Origin: Lewinellaceae bacterium
Lineage (GTDB): Bacteria; Bacteroidota; Bacteroidia; Chitinophagales; Saprospiraceae
Assembly: GCA_020636445.1 (NCBI GenBank)
Contig: JACJXV010000018.1
Location: 8,435-72,434, forward strand
Reading direction: 5' to 3'
Length of the DNA: 64,000 nt
The translations under genes and the position numbers were made by a program. Shown here piece by piece: positions 52,859 to 61,293 of this stretch. The notes under the pieces were generated by a model. It had not been told where the DNA came from and did not search any database. It saw nothing but the letters and a program-made list of their open reading frames with translations. Position 1 is the stretch's first letter; the number at the start of each line of letters is the position of its first letter.

Positions 52859-53166
52859 CTAAATGCTTTAACTATGACTGTTTTAAGCTATTGCTGAAAT
52901 TTCTGGTTTGGGAACACAAAATAACCCTTCTCTATACCTATCCATAAGTGTCACTGATACTTCGTTTACTATCTTATGTTCGGGAATTTTTTAACGTCGA
53001 TCGGGTTGTTCAATCAAAAAAATAGTAAGTTGAAAAATCGTGAGCGAGTATATCTCCTGTTTGTTAATTTCCATTTATTTGATGATTTTCCCAAAAAAGT
53101 TTTATGATTTTTAACAATCAAGAAATCTTCTCATTGATTGTTTAGTTGTTGCTTGGGGTTAATATT
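52859..53166. other. AT-rich gene-free gap
   Basis: No gene, RNA or repeat of note in these 308 bases. The gap lies between two minus-strand genes of the AT-rich segment and should hold the promoter of the membrane coiled-coil gene. Confidence 0.4.
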
Positions 53167-54057
53167 TTAATGGTTATGTTTTTCAATAATTTCTTTTAGT
53201 GTATTTTTAACTTTAATCGAATTTTTTTCATTAATCCAAATTTCAAACTCATCTAAATAGTTAAGCGTAGTCTGTCCTTCTTCGTCTTGGTATTCTATAT
53301 TGGTTATTTTGCCTTGAGTGTCTCTATAAATTAGTCTGTCATTGATGTGGTATTTTTTTTCAATAAAAGCGCCAATTTCCTTGGCTGTGAATTTTAGTAT
53401 TGAAAAGAATTTGTCTGAATAATTGCTATAGGTATTTTGTTTTTTTATTGTAATGTTTTTAATTGAATCGGATTTAAATCTTATTTCAATCATTTGATGT
53501 GTTGTGTTTTCAAACTTTTTACATCCGAAAAGCTCATAATCAGGGTCGAGTGTGTCATAATAAAATTCCGTAATGCTGGATATGTCATAAGCAATAACTA
53601 TTTCGTCTATAGTTTTTAATATCCTAAAGCGATCTTGTTTGAACTTATAGTTTACATTTCCTTCTCCATCGTGATCACTTCGCCATTTACTTTCTAAGTT
53701 GAAGTTGCTTAGAATCCTATTTAACAAATCATCCGTTTTTTTTATGTGTGGAGGATGATTGGAAATGGATTTTTTTTGGTTGATAGGTATAGCTAAAAGT
53801 GTATCATTTTTAATGAACCTTCTCTCGTATAAGGTTACAAATTCTAAAATTGCGAACCTGATTTTGTCGATTCTTCTGTTTTTTTCTTCATAGCTGATGA
53901 TGTTTAATCTGGCTTCCTTTTGTAGTTCTTCTAATTGGATTTCAAAAAGATGAACTTCATCTTTTTCAGAAGGTTGGAGAGGAAATGATGATAGGATATG
54001 AGAAATTGCCAGTGCAAGGTCTGTTTTAATTATATCTCTAATTTGATTGATTTGCAT
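53167..54057 (-). CDS. Protein with EAD-like N-terminal helical domain (AT-rich)
   Basis: The 296-residue protein is soluble. Residues 1-80 form helices in a pattern like the effector-associated domains described for Bacteroidota conflict systems (closest to EAD11): HLFEIQLEELQKEARLNIIS and YEEKNRRIDKIRFAILEFV. Residues 110-290 form a separate region that I do not recognise, perhaps the effector or sensor part. Such N-terminal domains normally recruit a partner with the same domain. It starts 7 bases beyond the stump of a restriction-modification gene on the same strand. Identification of the domain rests on my reading of the pattern, not a search. Confidence 0.6.
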   Translation of the reverse strand: MQINQIRDIIKTDLALAISHILSSFPLQPSEKDEVHLFEIQLEELQKEARLNIISYEEKNRRIDKIRFAILEFVTLYERRFIKNDTLLAIPINQKKSISNHPPHIKKTDDLLNRILSNFNLESKWRSDHDGEGNVNYKFKQDRFRILKTIDEIVIAYDISSITEFYYDTLDPDYELFGCKKFENTTHQMIEIRFKSDSIKNITIKKQNTYSNYSDKFFSILKFTAKEIGAFIEKKYHINDRLIYRDTQGKITNIEYQDEEGQTTLNYLDEFEIWINEKNSIKVKNTLKEIIEKHNH

Positions 54058-54064
54058 AAGGTGC

Positions 54065-54208
54065 TTATTTATGGCAGGACTCAGATTTAATATGATCCAG
54101 CAGGCGCAGCAGGTTAGCTTTGCTGCGCTCCATCTCCGCCCGATTGAGCTTAAGCTTGAGGTAGGCTTTATTCAGCGATTTTTTGAAGGGTACCGGTGCG
54201 AGCTTCAT
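54065..54208 (-). pseudogene. Truncated N-terminus of a Type IIG-like restriction-modification enzyme
   Basis: The frame encodes only 47 residues: MKLAPVPFKKSLNKAYLKLK and then LNRAEMERSKANLLRLLDHI followed by KSESCHK and a stop. The opening is like the start of large Bacteroidota restriction-modification enzymes with Eco57I-type methylase domains, which begin with a KLxPVxxxxALNKAFLK pattern and continue for about 1000 residues. The rest of the gene is missing; the AT-rich EAD-like gene begins immediately after the stop. It seems to be a stump left by replacement or deletion. The family match is from memory of the N-terminal motif. Confidence 0.55.
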
Positions 54209-54290
54209 CTGGGATTTATGGGTTGTTATGCGCAACTCAAGATACAGAAAAAAGGGAAATGCAAGGAGGGAGTGGTGGGCAGTAACCAGT

Positions 54291-54342
54291 CGGCAGTGTG
54301 CAGTCGGCAGTGGGCTTTTTCTACGATGCGCGGATACCTGAC
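54291..54342 (+). repeat. CAGT-word repeat with conserved tail (second copy)
   Basis: It repeats 48797-48848 almost fully, including CTACGATGCGCGGATACCTG. It sits between the restriction stump and the BrnTA locus. Confidence 0.65.
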
Positions 54343-54397
54343 GTTTGGGCCCTGCGCCTTGTGTTCTTAGGCGCCTTTAGCGGCCGGTTGGTGAGTT

Positions 54398-54769
54398 TTA
54401 TTTGGGAATGGACTTTAGCGTTCGGTAGAACCCTTGCAGGAGGTTTCGAACCAATTCGCTGACATTAATCTCTTCTTCCTGGATCCAATCCTTAATTTCT
54501 TTGTCGAGGGGAATATCTACGTGGATAACCTGAGTCAGGCGACCTTGGGTAAAGTCCTCATCGGTGATGTCCGGATCGTCATCAAAATCGAGTTCATCAT
54601 CGTTGTACTCAATTAGCTTCTCCGGCACGAGTACGCCGTTTTTTCCCAGTAAAATAGCGTCAATGGCATTAATACTGCTGGTAAATTCAATAGTATACCC
54701 CCGAATACTTTTCCCTTGCTTGAGTAATTGCAGGGCTACTTGAGCATCTATTTTTGGTTGTCCGTCCAT
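54398..54769 (-). CDS. brnA: BrnA-type antitoxin with ribbon-helix-helix C-terminus
   Basis: The 123-residue protein is encoded immediately after brnT, overlapping it by 22 bases, as is normal for this module. Residues 79-115 (TQVIHVDIPLDKEIKDWIQE then EINVSELVRNLLQGFY) fit a ribbon-helix-helix DNA-binding domain. The N-terminal 75 residues, including an acidic stretch NDDELDFDDDPDITDEDF, are longer than in classic BrnA. It should bind and neutralise BrnT and repress the operon with it. The antitoxin role is inferred mainly from position and fold. Confidence 0.7.
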   Translation of the reverse strand: MDGQPKIDAQVALQLLKQGKSIRGYTIEFTSSINAIDAILLGKNGVLVPEKLIEYNDDELDFDDDPDITDEDFTQGRLTQVIHVDIPLDKEIKDWIQEEEINVSELVRNLLQGFYRTLKSIPK

Positions 54770-55041
54770 TCGTCCTGGTTCGTGTATTTTGCGCGTTCTT
54801 TTTTACTAGCGGCTCTTGCGGATATTATGCGATACACAGTGGTCCGCATGGTATATATTACTGTAATGATTACGCCAAAGATTATACCGATAACTTTCCA
54901 GCGATCTTCCCCATAATCTTTGCGATCATCCTTGAGTTCAAGTCGATTCTTATCCAGGAAGACTTCTTTGGCTTCTTCAAAACCAATGCCATGTTTTACT
55001 TTGTTTTTCTGGTTTTTGTGTTCATCCCATTCAAACTCCAT
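54748..55041 (-). CDS. brnT: BrnT-family toxin
   Basis: The 97-residue product has the family pattern FEWDEHKNQKNKVKHGIGFE at the N-terminus, an acidic turn KDDRKDYGEDRWKVIG, a hydrophobic strand, and the C-terminal VYRIISARAASKKERAKY with the basic residues of the RelE-like RNase fold. It should inhibit translation by cleaving mRNA until neutralised by the downstream antitoxin. It is the promoter-proximal gene of the pair. The order toxin-antitoxin matches BrnTA. No truncation is seen. Confidence 0.85.
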   Translation of the reverse strand: MEFEWDEHKNQKNKVKHGIGFEEAKEVFLDKNRLELKDDRKDYGEDRWKVIGIIFGVIITVIYTMRTTVYRIISARAASKKERAKYTNQDEWTDNQK

Positions 55042-55237
55042 ATAAAATTATAGCTTTTTAGTGCGCATAGCAATTATTCATGACACGAATTGGTACTGCC
55101 CTTGGTGGGGTTAATCCTCAAACGAAAGTAGGCGATGCCTAAAATGACCTGGGAAATAGACTTTCAGCACTACGTTTTTCAGCTATAAGGTAAGGCGTTT
55201 AACGCAAAAAAACAATATGTGCACACAATTAAAAGCC

Positions 55238-55439
55238 TCATGTCCGTCAGAGTCGAAAGAGGCCGATGCTAGTTCAAAATCAAGTTGCATCGGAGTCTTT
55301 CGACTCAAAATCATGTTTGTCGGAGTCTTTAGACTCCGACGCTGGTTAAAACCCCTGTTCATCGGAGTCTTTCGACTCCGATGCCAGCTGAAACCTAAGG
55401 ATCTTCAGATCCGGTAAGGCCAGAGTGGTTTTGCTTCGG
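55238..55439 (+). repeat. Hairpin repeat, long copy (right)
   Basis: It matches 49957-50158 with three mismatches in 202 bases. It lies between brnT and the DUF6090 gene and closes the 5.1-kb segment bounded by direct repeats. Confidence 0.92.
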
Positions 55440-55469
55440 CTTCGCGACATGTTATTGGCTGGTCCACGA

Positions 55470-56237
55470 TTACTTTTTTATTTCTGATTCAAGCAGGCTC
55501 AAAATATTCTGGATATCCTCCAGCAAGGGGCGATAGTGGTTGGTTTCGGTAGCGTAACAGGTGAGCATAAATGTCAGGATATTATTTTCGAATTCTATAT
55601 CTCGCAGTAGCTCCAGGTTGCTGATATGGGTTTTGACCCGGGGTAAATCCAATTGCTGACTTACGCCGGCCTGGTCGAAAATAGTTCGAATGCTGTGTTG
55701 ATTGGTCCGGAACATATCAAGCACCTTCTCCCGCTGGAGCCTCAGGTCACTTTCCTGTTTGGCAATATCATCCAGTGTTGATATCCAATTGGTGAGCTGT
55801 GCTCTTAATTTCACATTGGTAAGATCCTTCAGGCTTCCCGAGTTGATCATTTCGGTAAGCAGCGAGTTGTTGGGGTTAAAAGCAATATCGAAGGCAAAAG
55901 TCTTAAAGAGTATGGTTGAAAATTGTTCTTCGGTTGGTGGGAGTGAACTCTCGGAGATATAGGTGATAATTTTTTTGGCACCCTGGTAGTTGCTTTGATT
56001 AACGCTGATCAATTCAGTAAGCTTTCGCTGGCTGGTTTGAAATTCTTCACGCAAACCGAGGAGGTAGGTTTGTTCTTTTTTTCGGTCGAAGCTGTTTTGG
56101 TTGCTATTATCGATGGCAAGTGCAATTAGAATACCGAAAACGACGAGCAAGATTTCGCCAACAGCATAGAGGAGGTAGTTCCGGAATTTTTTTTCCAGGA
56201 TGAATTGCTGGCGGATTTTTCTAAAATACTTAATCAT
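55470..56237 (-). CDS. DUF6090 family membrane-anchored protein
   Basis: From the ATG at 56237 the protein has 255 residues. It begins with the typical MIKYFRKIRQQFILEKKFRN and a single transmembrane segment (YAVGEILLVVFGILIALAID), followed by a long helical extracytoplasmic part of about 200 residues (HQxN-type pattern, KKEQTYLLGLREEFQTSQRK). This is the hallmark of DUF6090, a family very common in Bacteroidota and usually present in many paralogous copies. The function is unknown. The upstream in-frame extension to 56273 does not look like a natural N-terminus. Confidence 0.8.
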   Translation of the reverse strand: MIKYFRKIRQQFILEKKFRNYLLYAVGEILLVVFGILIALAIDNSNQNSFDRKKEQTYLLGLREEFQTSQRKLTELISVNQSNYQGAKKIITYISESSLPPTEEQFSTILFKTFAFDIAFNPNNSLLTEMINSGSLKDLTNVKLRAQLTNWISTLDDIAKQESDLRLQREKVLDMFRTNQHSIRTIFDQAGVSQQLDLPRVKTHISNLELLRDIEFENNILTFMLTCYATETNHYRPLLEDIQNILSLLESEIKK

Positions 56238-56413
56238 GAATGATAAATCAGCGGTAGAGAGGATATACCTCACTCGAGTTTAGGTTCACAAAAGACTAGC
56301 CGGGCTGATTAAGATAAAAAAAATATGTGTTCCTTCACCATTAAGCGCAGGAAACCGTCATTGAATCCACAATATTCAAGGCCATGAAAGATTCTCCCGG
56401 ATTCTCGTGAAGG

Positions 56414-56837
56414 TCAGCTTTTCACTTCCTGAATAGGGAGCAAACGGGAATCTTCCAGGGCGGCGGTGCGATGTCCAATACCTTGCAGGTAATCGTGGTT
56501 GGATTCGAAGTTGAGAAAGCTATCTACACTGTTTTGCCGGATGAGCAGCACTGCATCCCACCGCTCATCGGTAGGGCCGATCAGGTAAGCACCCCCTTCG
56601 CCCATGAATAAAATTTCACCGCCAGATGCTGTCAGGAAGGGCAAGGTGTGGTCGATATACCGCTGGTAGGCTTCTTTGCCACTGATCGGTTTTTCGGGCA
56701 TCAATGCGGGGGCGTTGGAATAGTCTGCGATTTCCCGAAAGCGAAGGAGGTTGAGCATGATCACATTGCCCTGTATTTTCCGCATAATAAAATTCCGCCC
56801 GGCGTCCTGGGTGGGCGTTAAGTATGTTTTTTGCATG
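56414..56837 (-). CDS. DUF1330-type protein
   Basis: From the ATG at 56837 the protein has 140 residues; another ATG two codons upstream (56843) is equally possible. It contains VIMLNLLRFREIADYSNAP, the GKEAYQRYIDHTLPFLTASG helix and ILFMGEGGAYLIGPTDERWD, followed by VLLIRQNSVDSFLNFESNHD, as in DUF1330 and similar dimeric alpha-beta barrel proteins. Members may be enzymes or heme-binding proteins, but the function is not known. The frame continues far upstream through repeats without sense, so that part was left out. Confidence 0.75.
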
Positions 56838-57039
56838 GTCATTGATTTAAGGGAGGTTTGCCAGGGAATGGGCCGGTAAGTTACCTCTTTAGAACATTGA
56901 GTACAGTGTAATTTAAATAATTGCCATTTTTTTACTGGAGTGAGCAGTGAGCTAAAAAATAAACCCCATAAACCGAGTGTCCGATAGCGAACGATATAAA
57001 CTGTGCGAACACAGTGAGTAGTATAAACCTCATCAACCT

Positions 57040-57115
57040 GCAAACGCAGTGGGCAGTGAGCAGTTGGCAGTGCCCGCCAGAGGCGGGTAAAAAACTTGCT
57101 CCGACGCAGTCGGAG
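57040..57115 (+). repeat. Mixed intergenic repeats: CAGT words, CCCGCC palindrome and hairpin
   Basis: CGCAGTGGGCAGTGAGCAGT is followed by the palindrome CCCGCCAGAGGCGGG (57073-57087) and the hairpin CTCCGAC-GCA-GTCGGAG (57099-57115). All three types recur elsewhere. The whole gap of 345 bases between the DUF1330 and LytTR genes has no gene. Confidence 0.65.
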
Positions 57116-57188
57116 TGACCTGGGGGAGCTTTCCGCAGCTGTGCCAATTTCCAATTTCCGATTTCACAGCCTGGTGAGGCTATTTTCG

Positions 57189-57944
57189 CTAAAAACCCAT
57201 TGCTTTCAAAAAATCATCCCGTCGGGAAGGAGAAATGGAGACCATTTTATCGTTGTTCATGACGATATACCCTCCGTCAGCCCGGACGTATTTTTTCACT
57301 TCATTCAGATTAATCAAAAAGCTGTTGTGGACGCGCATAAAGCGATGATCCAGCAGGAGGTTTTCATATTCTTTCAGGTTTTTACTTACGATAAGCAGCC
57401 GGCCATCGGCCAGATGAAACTTGGTATATGACCCATTTGCTTCACAGAAGAGAATTTCTTTAGCTGGCAGAAACTCTACGCCCTCCGCTGTTGAGAGGCA
57501 AATTTTGTGTCCTTCCATACTACCTGCCCGCATATTTTGGAGCAAATTGTCGAGTAATTCACTTTGGTTTTGGGAATCTTTGAGGCGCTTTACCTTCTGT
57601 ACGGCGGCCATCAATTCGTCGAGATCAATTGGTTTCAGGAGGTAATCAATAGAGCTGAATTTAATCGCTTTAATGGCGTAATGTTCAAATGCAGTAGTGA
57701 AGATTAAGTGAAAATCAAGGTGTGTCAGGCGGCTTAAAACATCAAAACCGGTGCCAGCTTGCAGTTCAATATCCATAAACACCAGGTCGGGCCGCAGCAG
57801 GGATATTTTTTCCACCGCTTCATTAACCTGAGCGGCAGTATCCACCAGGACTACTTCGGGGCAGTAGCTTTCCAGAAAACTTTTCAAGGTTTCCCGGCTG
57901 TGGAACTCATCTTCAACAATAATCGCTTTTAATGTTGGATTCAT
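57189..57944 (-). CDS. LytTR-type response regulator
   Basis: The 251-residue protein is the output of a two-component system. The receiver domain (1-125) has the acidic pair Glu11-Asp12, the phosphoacceptor Asp58 in LVFMDIELQAGTGF and the lysine in YLLKPIDL. A LytTR DNA-binding domain (about 145-250) follows with EILFCEANGSYTKFHLADGR and HRFMRVHNSFLINLNEVKKY. It overlaps the histidine kinase gene upstream by 4 bases (ATGA). Its target genes are not evident from the window; LytTR sites were not searched. Confidence 0.93.
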   Translation of the reverse strand: MNPTLKAIIVEDEFHSRETLKSFLESYCPEVVLVDTAAQVNEAVEKISLLRPDLVFMDIELQAGTGFDVLSRLTHLDFHLIFTTAFEHYAIKAIKFSSIDYLLKPIDLDELMAAVQKVKRLKDSQNQSELLDNLLQNMRAGSMEGHKICLSTAEGVEFLPAKEILFCEANGSYTKFHLADGRLLIVSKNLKEYENLLLDHRFMRVHNSFLINLNEVKKYVRADGGYIVMNNDKMVSISPSRRDDFLKAMGF

Positions 57945-59764
57945 AGCTTTGGCAATTTGATAATGACTTTGGTTCCCTGTGGCAAGTCTTGAATTTCAAT
58001 CTGTGAACCGCTGTTTACCCCATGCGCCATTTTTAATCTTTCTTCGGTAAGGGCCATGCCCCGGGAGGGCCGGTAATGGTCGGCCTTCAGGGCTGCTGCC
58101 GCTTTTCTGCCAATTCCATTGTCTTCTACTTCGCAGACAATTGCGTCAGCAAGTTCAAAAAAACGGATCCATACTTTCCGATCCCTGCCTTCCAAAGGCA
58201 TCAGGCCATGTTTAATGGCATTTTCCACAAAAGGCTGAATGACCAGCATAGGAACTTCCTGATAACGCAGGTCCGCGTTGGGGGGCATTTCAATCTGATA
58301 GGAGAAAGCGTTATTAAACCGGAGGGCTTCAAGGTCCAGGTAAACGTGAAGGAGTTCAATTTCCTTTTCCAGGGTTACATGAACATCAATGGCGTTTTCC
58401 AATACCTGCCGGACAAATTTGCTGAATTTAGACAGGTAGGACAAGGCGGCCTCTTTATTGCCGGAACTGATCAGGTATTGGATGGAACTCAGGCTATTGA
58501 AGATAAAATGCGGATTGATTTGGGCGCGCAGTGCTCCTAGTTTCGTTTGAAAGGTTTCCTTTTCAGCTAGCTGTTTTTCTGCACTGATGGTTTTAATTTT
58601 ATAGGAAAGCCCAAGGGCAAATATGGTACTTTCAATGGCGGAACCCGTGACCATATAATCGAGGTTAAGCCAGAACATGGTCGTCAATGCCCCACTGGTG
58701 AAGATTAGGGTTCCAAAAATAACAAAATACTTCAGCCGGGTAGGGTAGCTAAAATAGAGGTATATGATGCCCGCAAAGGCAAATCCGGCCATGAAATAGC
58801 GCTGCCAGTTCATGAGGTGGGCCTGCAAGAGGCTATAAGGATTGAGGATAATTAATCCGGAGTTGAACAAAATAAACAGGACCAATAAACCAGCAATTGC
58901 CTTTACTAACCGGTCAAACCGGGGAAGTACCTTGGGGAATTCCAGAAAATGGCGAATAAACATCAGGTAGGAAAGGTTAATTAAGACCTGGGAGATAGTT
59001 GTCAGCCAAAAATAAAACTGCGGCATACTATACCCAAAGGTCTCGGCCAGCGTGGTACTGATCTGGGAGTAATAGATCAATTGAAACAGCAAAAAAGCAC
59101 CATAAAAAATATACTGCCGTTCTTTCATGTTAAAGAAAAGAACCAGGTTGAACACCATTAAAACCGCGGCTACCCCGAGGAAAAAATAAGCCAGTACCTG
59201 GCTCCTGAATGAGCGCAAACTGAGGTATTCGGCAAGCACCTGATGAGCTTCCGGTAAAGAGAAGGCAAATTTTCGTATACCTAAATTGGGTTTACCTCTT
59301 AGGAATTTGGCTTTGAGCAGCAGTTTGTTTCCGGCAAAAAAATCCTGCGTGGCGATCGGTACGTAATAGAGATTTTGTGATCGACTTCGGTGCAGGTCAT
59401 TCTGCTGCATTCTGGAGAGGTTAAGCGAGTCAATTCTTCCTTGGGGGAGAATATAGAGCTGAGCCAATTCCAACCCATAAGGATAAAAATAAATGCTGTC
59501 GTGGGTAGCTAATACGTCGGCATATTCGCTCAGGTCAATGGCGAACCAATACTCCAGTCCGCTTTTGGCGGTTCCGATCTCCGGATTAGGTTGGAACTTA
59601 TCCTGCGATAACCAATGAATAGCTGAATCCAGTGGAATGGGGTTTTCAGCTTTTACAATACCTGGGACGATAGGAATTTGGTAATACTCGACATTGTCCT
59701 GCCCGAAGGCAAAACATGGAGCCAGGTAAAAAAACAGCCCGAGTAAAAGGAACTCCCGAATCAT
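57941..59764 (-). CDS. 7TMR-DISM sensor histidine kinase (LytS-type)
   Basis: The 607-residue kinase has a signal peptide and an extracytoplasmic 7TMR-DISM2-type domain (about 25-175) that may bind a ligand, then seven transmembrane segments (190-390). The cytoplasmic part has the His_kinase domain with QINPHFIFNSLSSIQYL (His419) and an HATPase domain with MLVIQPFVENAIKHGLMP and VEDNGIGRKAAAALK, so all ATP-binding boxes are present. It overlaps the response regulator gene and the GAF-domain kinase gene by 4 bases on each side, and the three are an operon. Confidence 0.93.
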   Translation of the reverse strand: MIREFLLLGLFFYLAPCFAFGQDNVEYYQIPIVPGIVKAENPIPLDSAIHWLSQDKFQPNPEIGTAKSGLEYWFAIDLSEYADVLATHDSIYFYPYGLELAQLYILPQGRIDSLNLSRMQQNDLHRSRSQNLYYVPIATQDFFAGNKLLLKAKFLRGKPNLGIRKFAFSLPEAHQVLAEYLSLRSFRSQVLAYFFLGVAAVLMVFNLVLFFNMKERQYIFYGAFLLFQLIYYSQISTTLAETFGYSMPQFYFWLTTISQVLINLSYLMFIRHFLEFPKVLPRFDRLVKAIAGLLVLFILFNSGLIILNPYSLLQAHLMNWQRYFMAGFAFAGIIYLYFSYPTRLKYFVIFGTLIFTSGALTTMFWLNLDYMVTGSAIESTIFALGLSYKIKTISAEKQLAEKETFQTKLGALRAQINPHFIFNSLSSIQYLISSGNKEAALSYLSKFSKFVRQVLENAIDVHVTLEKEIELLHVYLDLEALRFNNAFSYQIEMPPNADLRYQEVPMLVIQPFVENAIKHGLMPLEGRDRKVWIRFFELADAIVCEVEDNGIGRKAAAALKADHYRPSRGMALTEERLKMAHGVNSGSQIEIQDLPQGTKVIIKLPKL

Positions 59765-60945
59765 ATCGTCAAGTTTGGGAAAGTCAAGGATACCGATTTA
59801 CACGCGCTCTTCTTGTCCGGGCAAGTCTCTTCGCCCTCCGTGCTGGTTATTTGATAGGGGCGGATTTCATTCAGCAAGCTGACATAATCCTGCCAGGGGG
59901 TAAGTGAACGGAGGTAATCCGAATATCTTTTAATACTAACTCCGGAGAGGTTATTGTTGATGAGGACTTTCAGCGTTACGGATTCAGGGTTGATAAGAAA
60001 ATGGACCTTAATAGAAAGGTCTCCTTCGGCAATATATACTTGTTCCTCCAGGAGGTTTTCGATCAGGCTCTGGACGATGATGGAGGGTATTTGTGCATTG
60101 GGAAATTCAGCCAGGCCTTCTTCGGAAATTTGATAAGTGAGCTTTTGGCCATACCTGAGTTTTTGTAATTGCAGATACCATTCCAGCATCTGAATCTCGT
60201 CGGTAACCTTTACTGCTTCCTGCTTCAACTGGGTTAAAAAATACCGTAGTAATTTTCCAAAGATGGTGAGAAAACGCAGGGATGTTCGCTTGTCCTCCTG
60301 GAGGATATAATGTTGAATAGCATTGAGTGAGTTAAATACGAAATGGGGGCTCAGTTGTGCTGAAATAGCTTCAACCTGCAGACGGGCTGCTTTCTGCTGG
60401 CTTTTCCAACGCGCCAGTTGTTCTTCTTTCACCCGCTTTTCAGCGCGAATTCTGGCAATTTGCCCGGCATAGATCGAGGCTACGGCTACCAGGATGCGCA
60501 GATGCTGCTCGCTGAAGAAATTCGCTTCGGAGTTTTCACTGTCAATAACACCGATTACTTTACCTTCCAATAGAATAGGTACCGCTATTTCTGAAAGCCT
60601 GAATTCATCATCCTGAATATATTCCGGATGCAAACGGGTATCATGGATGATCATCGGCAGCCCTGTTTCGGCTACCTTTCCCGTAATGCCTTTCCCTTTA
60701 CTTATTTTCAAGGCATTCAAAATTTGGGTTCCCGCCGGATTTTTAGGCCCTAGGGCGGCTTTTTGCACCAACCAGTCACCCTCGACGAAGTAGATGACGG
60801 CATCTTCGAATCCTAAAATCCCAATACAGTTTTTTACCAGGTCCCAAAGAATCGCATCCTCGTCTTCCAGGGTCAGTAGCGAGTTGGAGAAATGAAGCAG
60901 GATTTCTTCTATTTCTTTAGAACTGATAACTTTCATTGTTCTCAT
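59761..60945 (-). CDS. GAF-domain LytS-like kinase with degenerate ATPase region
   Basis: The 394-residue protein has an N-terminal GAF domain (about 15-165, with SENSEANFFSEQHLRILVAV at its end) and a His_kinase domain with SAQLSPHFVFNSLNAIQHYI (His201). The C-terminal HATPase region is atypical: the N-box reads IVQSLIENLLEEQVYI without the usual N-A-x-K-H, and a glycine-rich lid is missing. It may be a pseudokinase that senses a small molecule and acts through the neighbouring kinase. It is soluble. The start at 60945 or 60936 cannot be decided. First gene of the operon. Confidence 0.85.
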   Translation of the reverse strand: MRTMKVISSKEIEEILLHFSNSLLTLEDEDAILWDLVKNCIGILGFEDAVIYFVEGDWLVQKAALGPKNPAGTQILNALKISKGKGITGKVAETGLPMIIHDTRLHPEYIQDDEFRLSEIAVPILLEGKVIGVIDSENSEANFFSEQHLRILVAVASIYAGQIARIRAEKRVKEEQLARWKSQQKAARLQVEAISAQLSPHFVFNSLNAIQHYILQEDKRTSLRFLTIFGKLLRYFLTQLKQEAVKVTDEIQMLEWYLQLQKLRYGQKLTYQISEEGLAEFPNAQIPSIIVQSLIENLLEEQVYIAEGDLSIKVHFLINPESVTLKVLINNNLSGVSIKRYSDYLRSLTPWQDYVSLLNEIRPYQITSTEGEETCPDKKSACKSVSLTFPNLTI

Positions 60946-61293
60946 TTATAGCCGCAGAATAAGATAAGCATGTTTGTTGATTTTTGCTGAAACACATGGG
61001 AATCAAGGTGTAAACTACTTTCTATTGCCCTAAAAAAACCATTGTGTTTCATGGATAGGGCATTTGAATTGAGGGATTCCCCATTTGAATTCATGAATGC
61101 GTTTGGCCAGGAATTGTGGGCTTTTTAGCCGCTTTCAGGGCTTTTTTATGCCCACAAATTCAAAAGGTAATTTCATCAACTCATTCTCCCGATTCATCAA
61201 TTCGCTGGGCATGGCACCGGCTTACCCCCCTATGTTTGTATCGTCCCTGAATGAAAATCATTTTTACAAAAACGTACAAACAACCTTTTAACC
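60946..61293. other. Intergenic region with divergent promoters
   Basis: This 348-base region separates the kinase operon and the lipoprotein gene. It holds TATGTTTG at 61231 for the right-hand gene. No other feature is convincing. Confidence 0.45.
61231..61238 (+). promoter_or_regulatory. Candidate -7 box (TATGTTTG)
   Basis: TATGTTTG matches TAnnTTTG and lies about 56 bases before the ATG of the lipoprotein gene at 61294. Confidence 0.45.

Noticed and set aside
54047..54370. 107-residue plus-strand frame opposite the restriction stump
   Set aside because: It is antisense to the stump and runs into the CAGT-word repeats.
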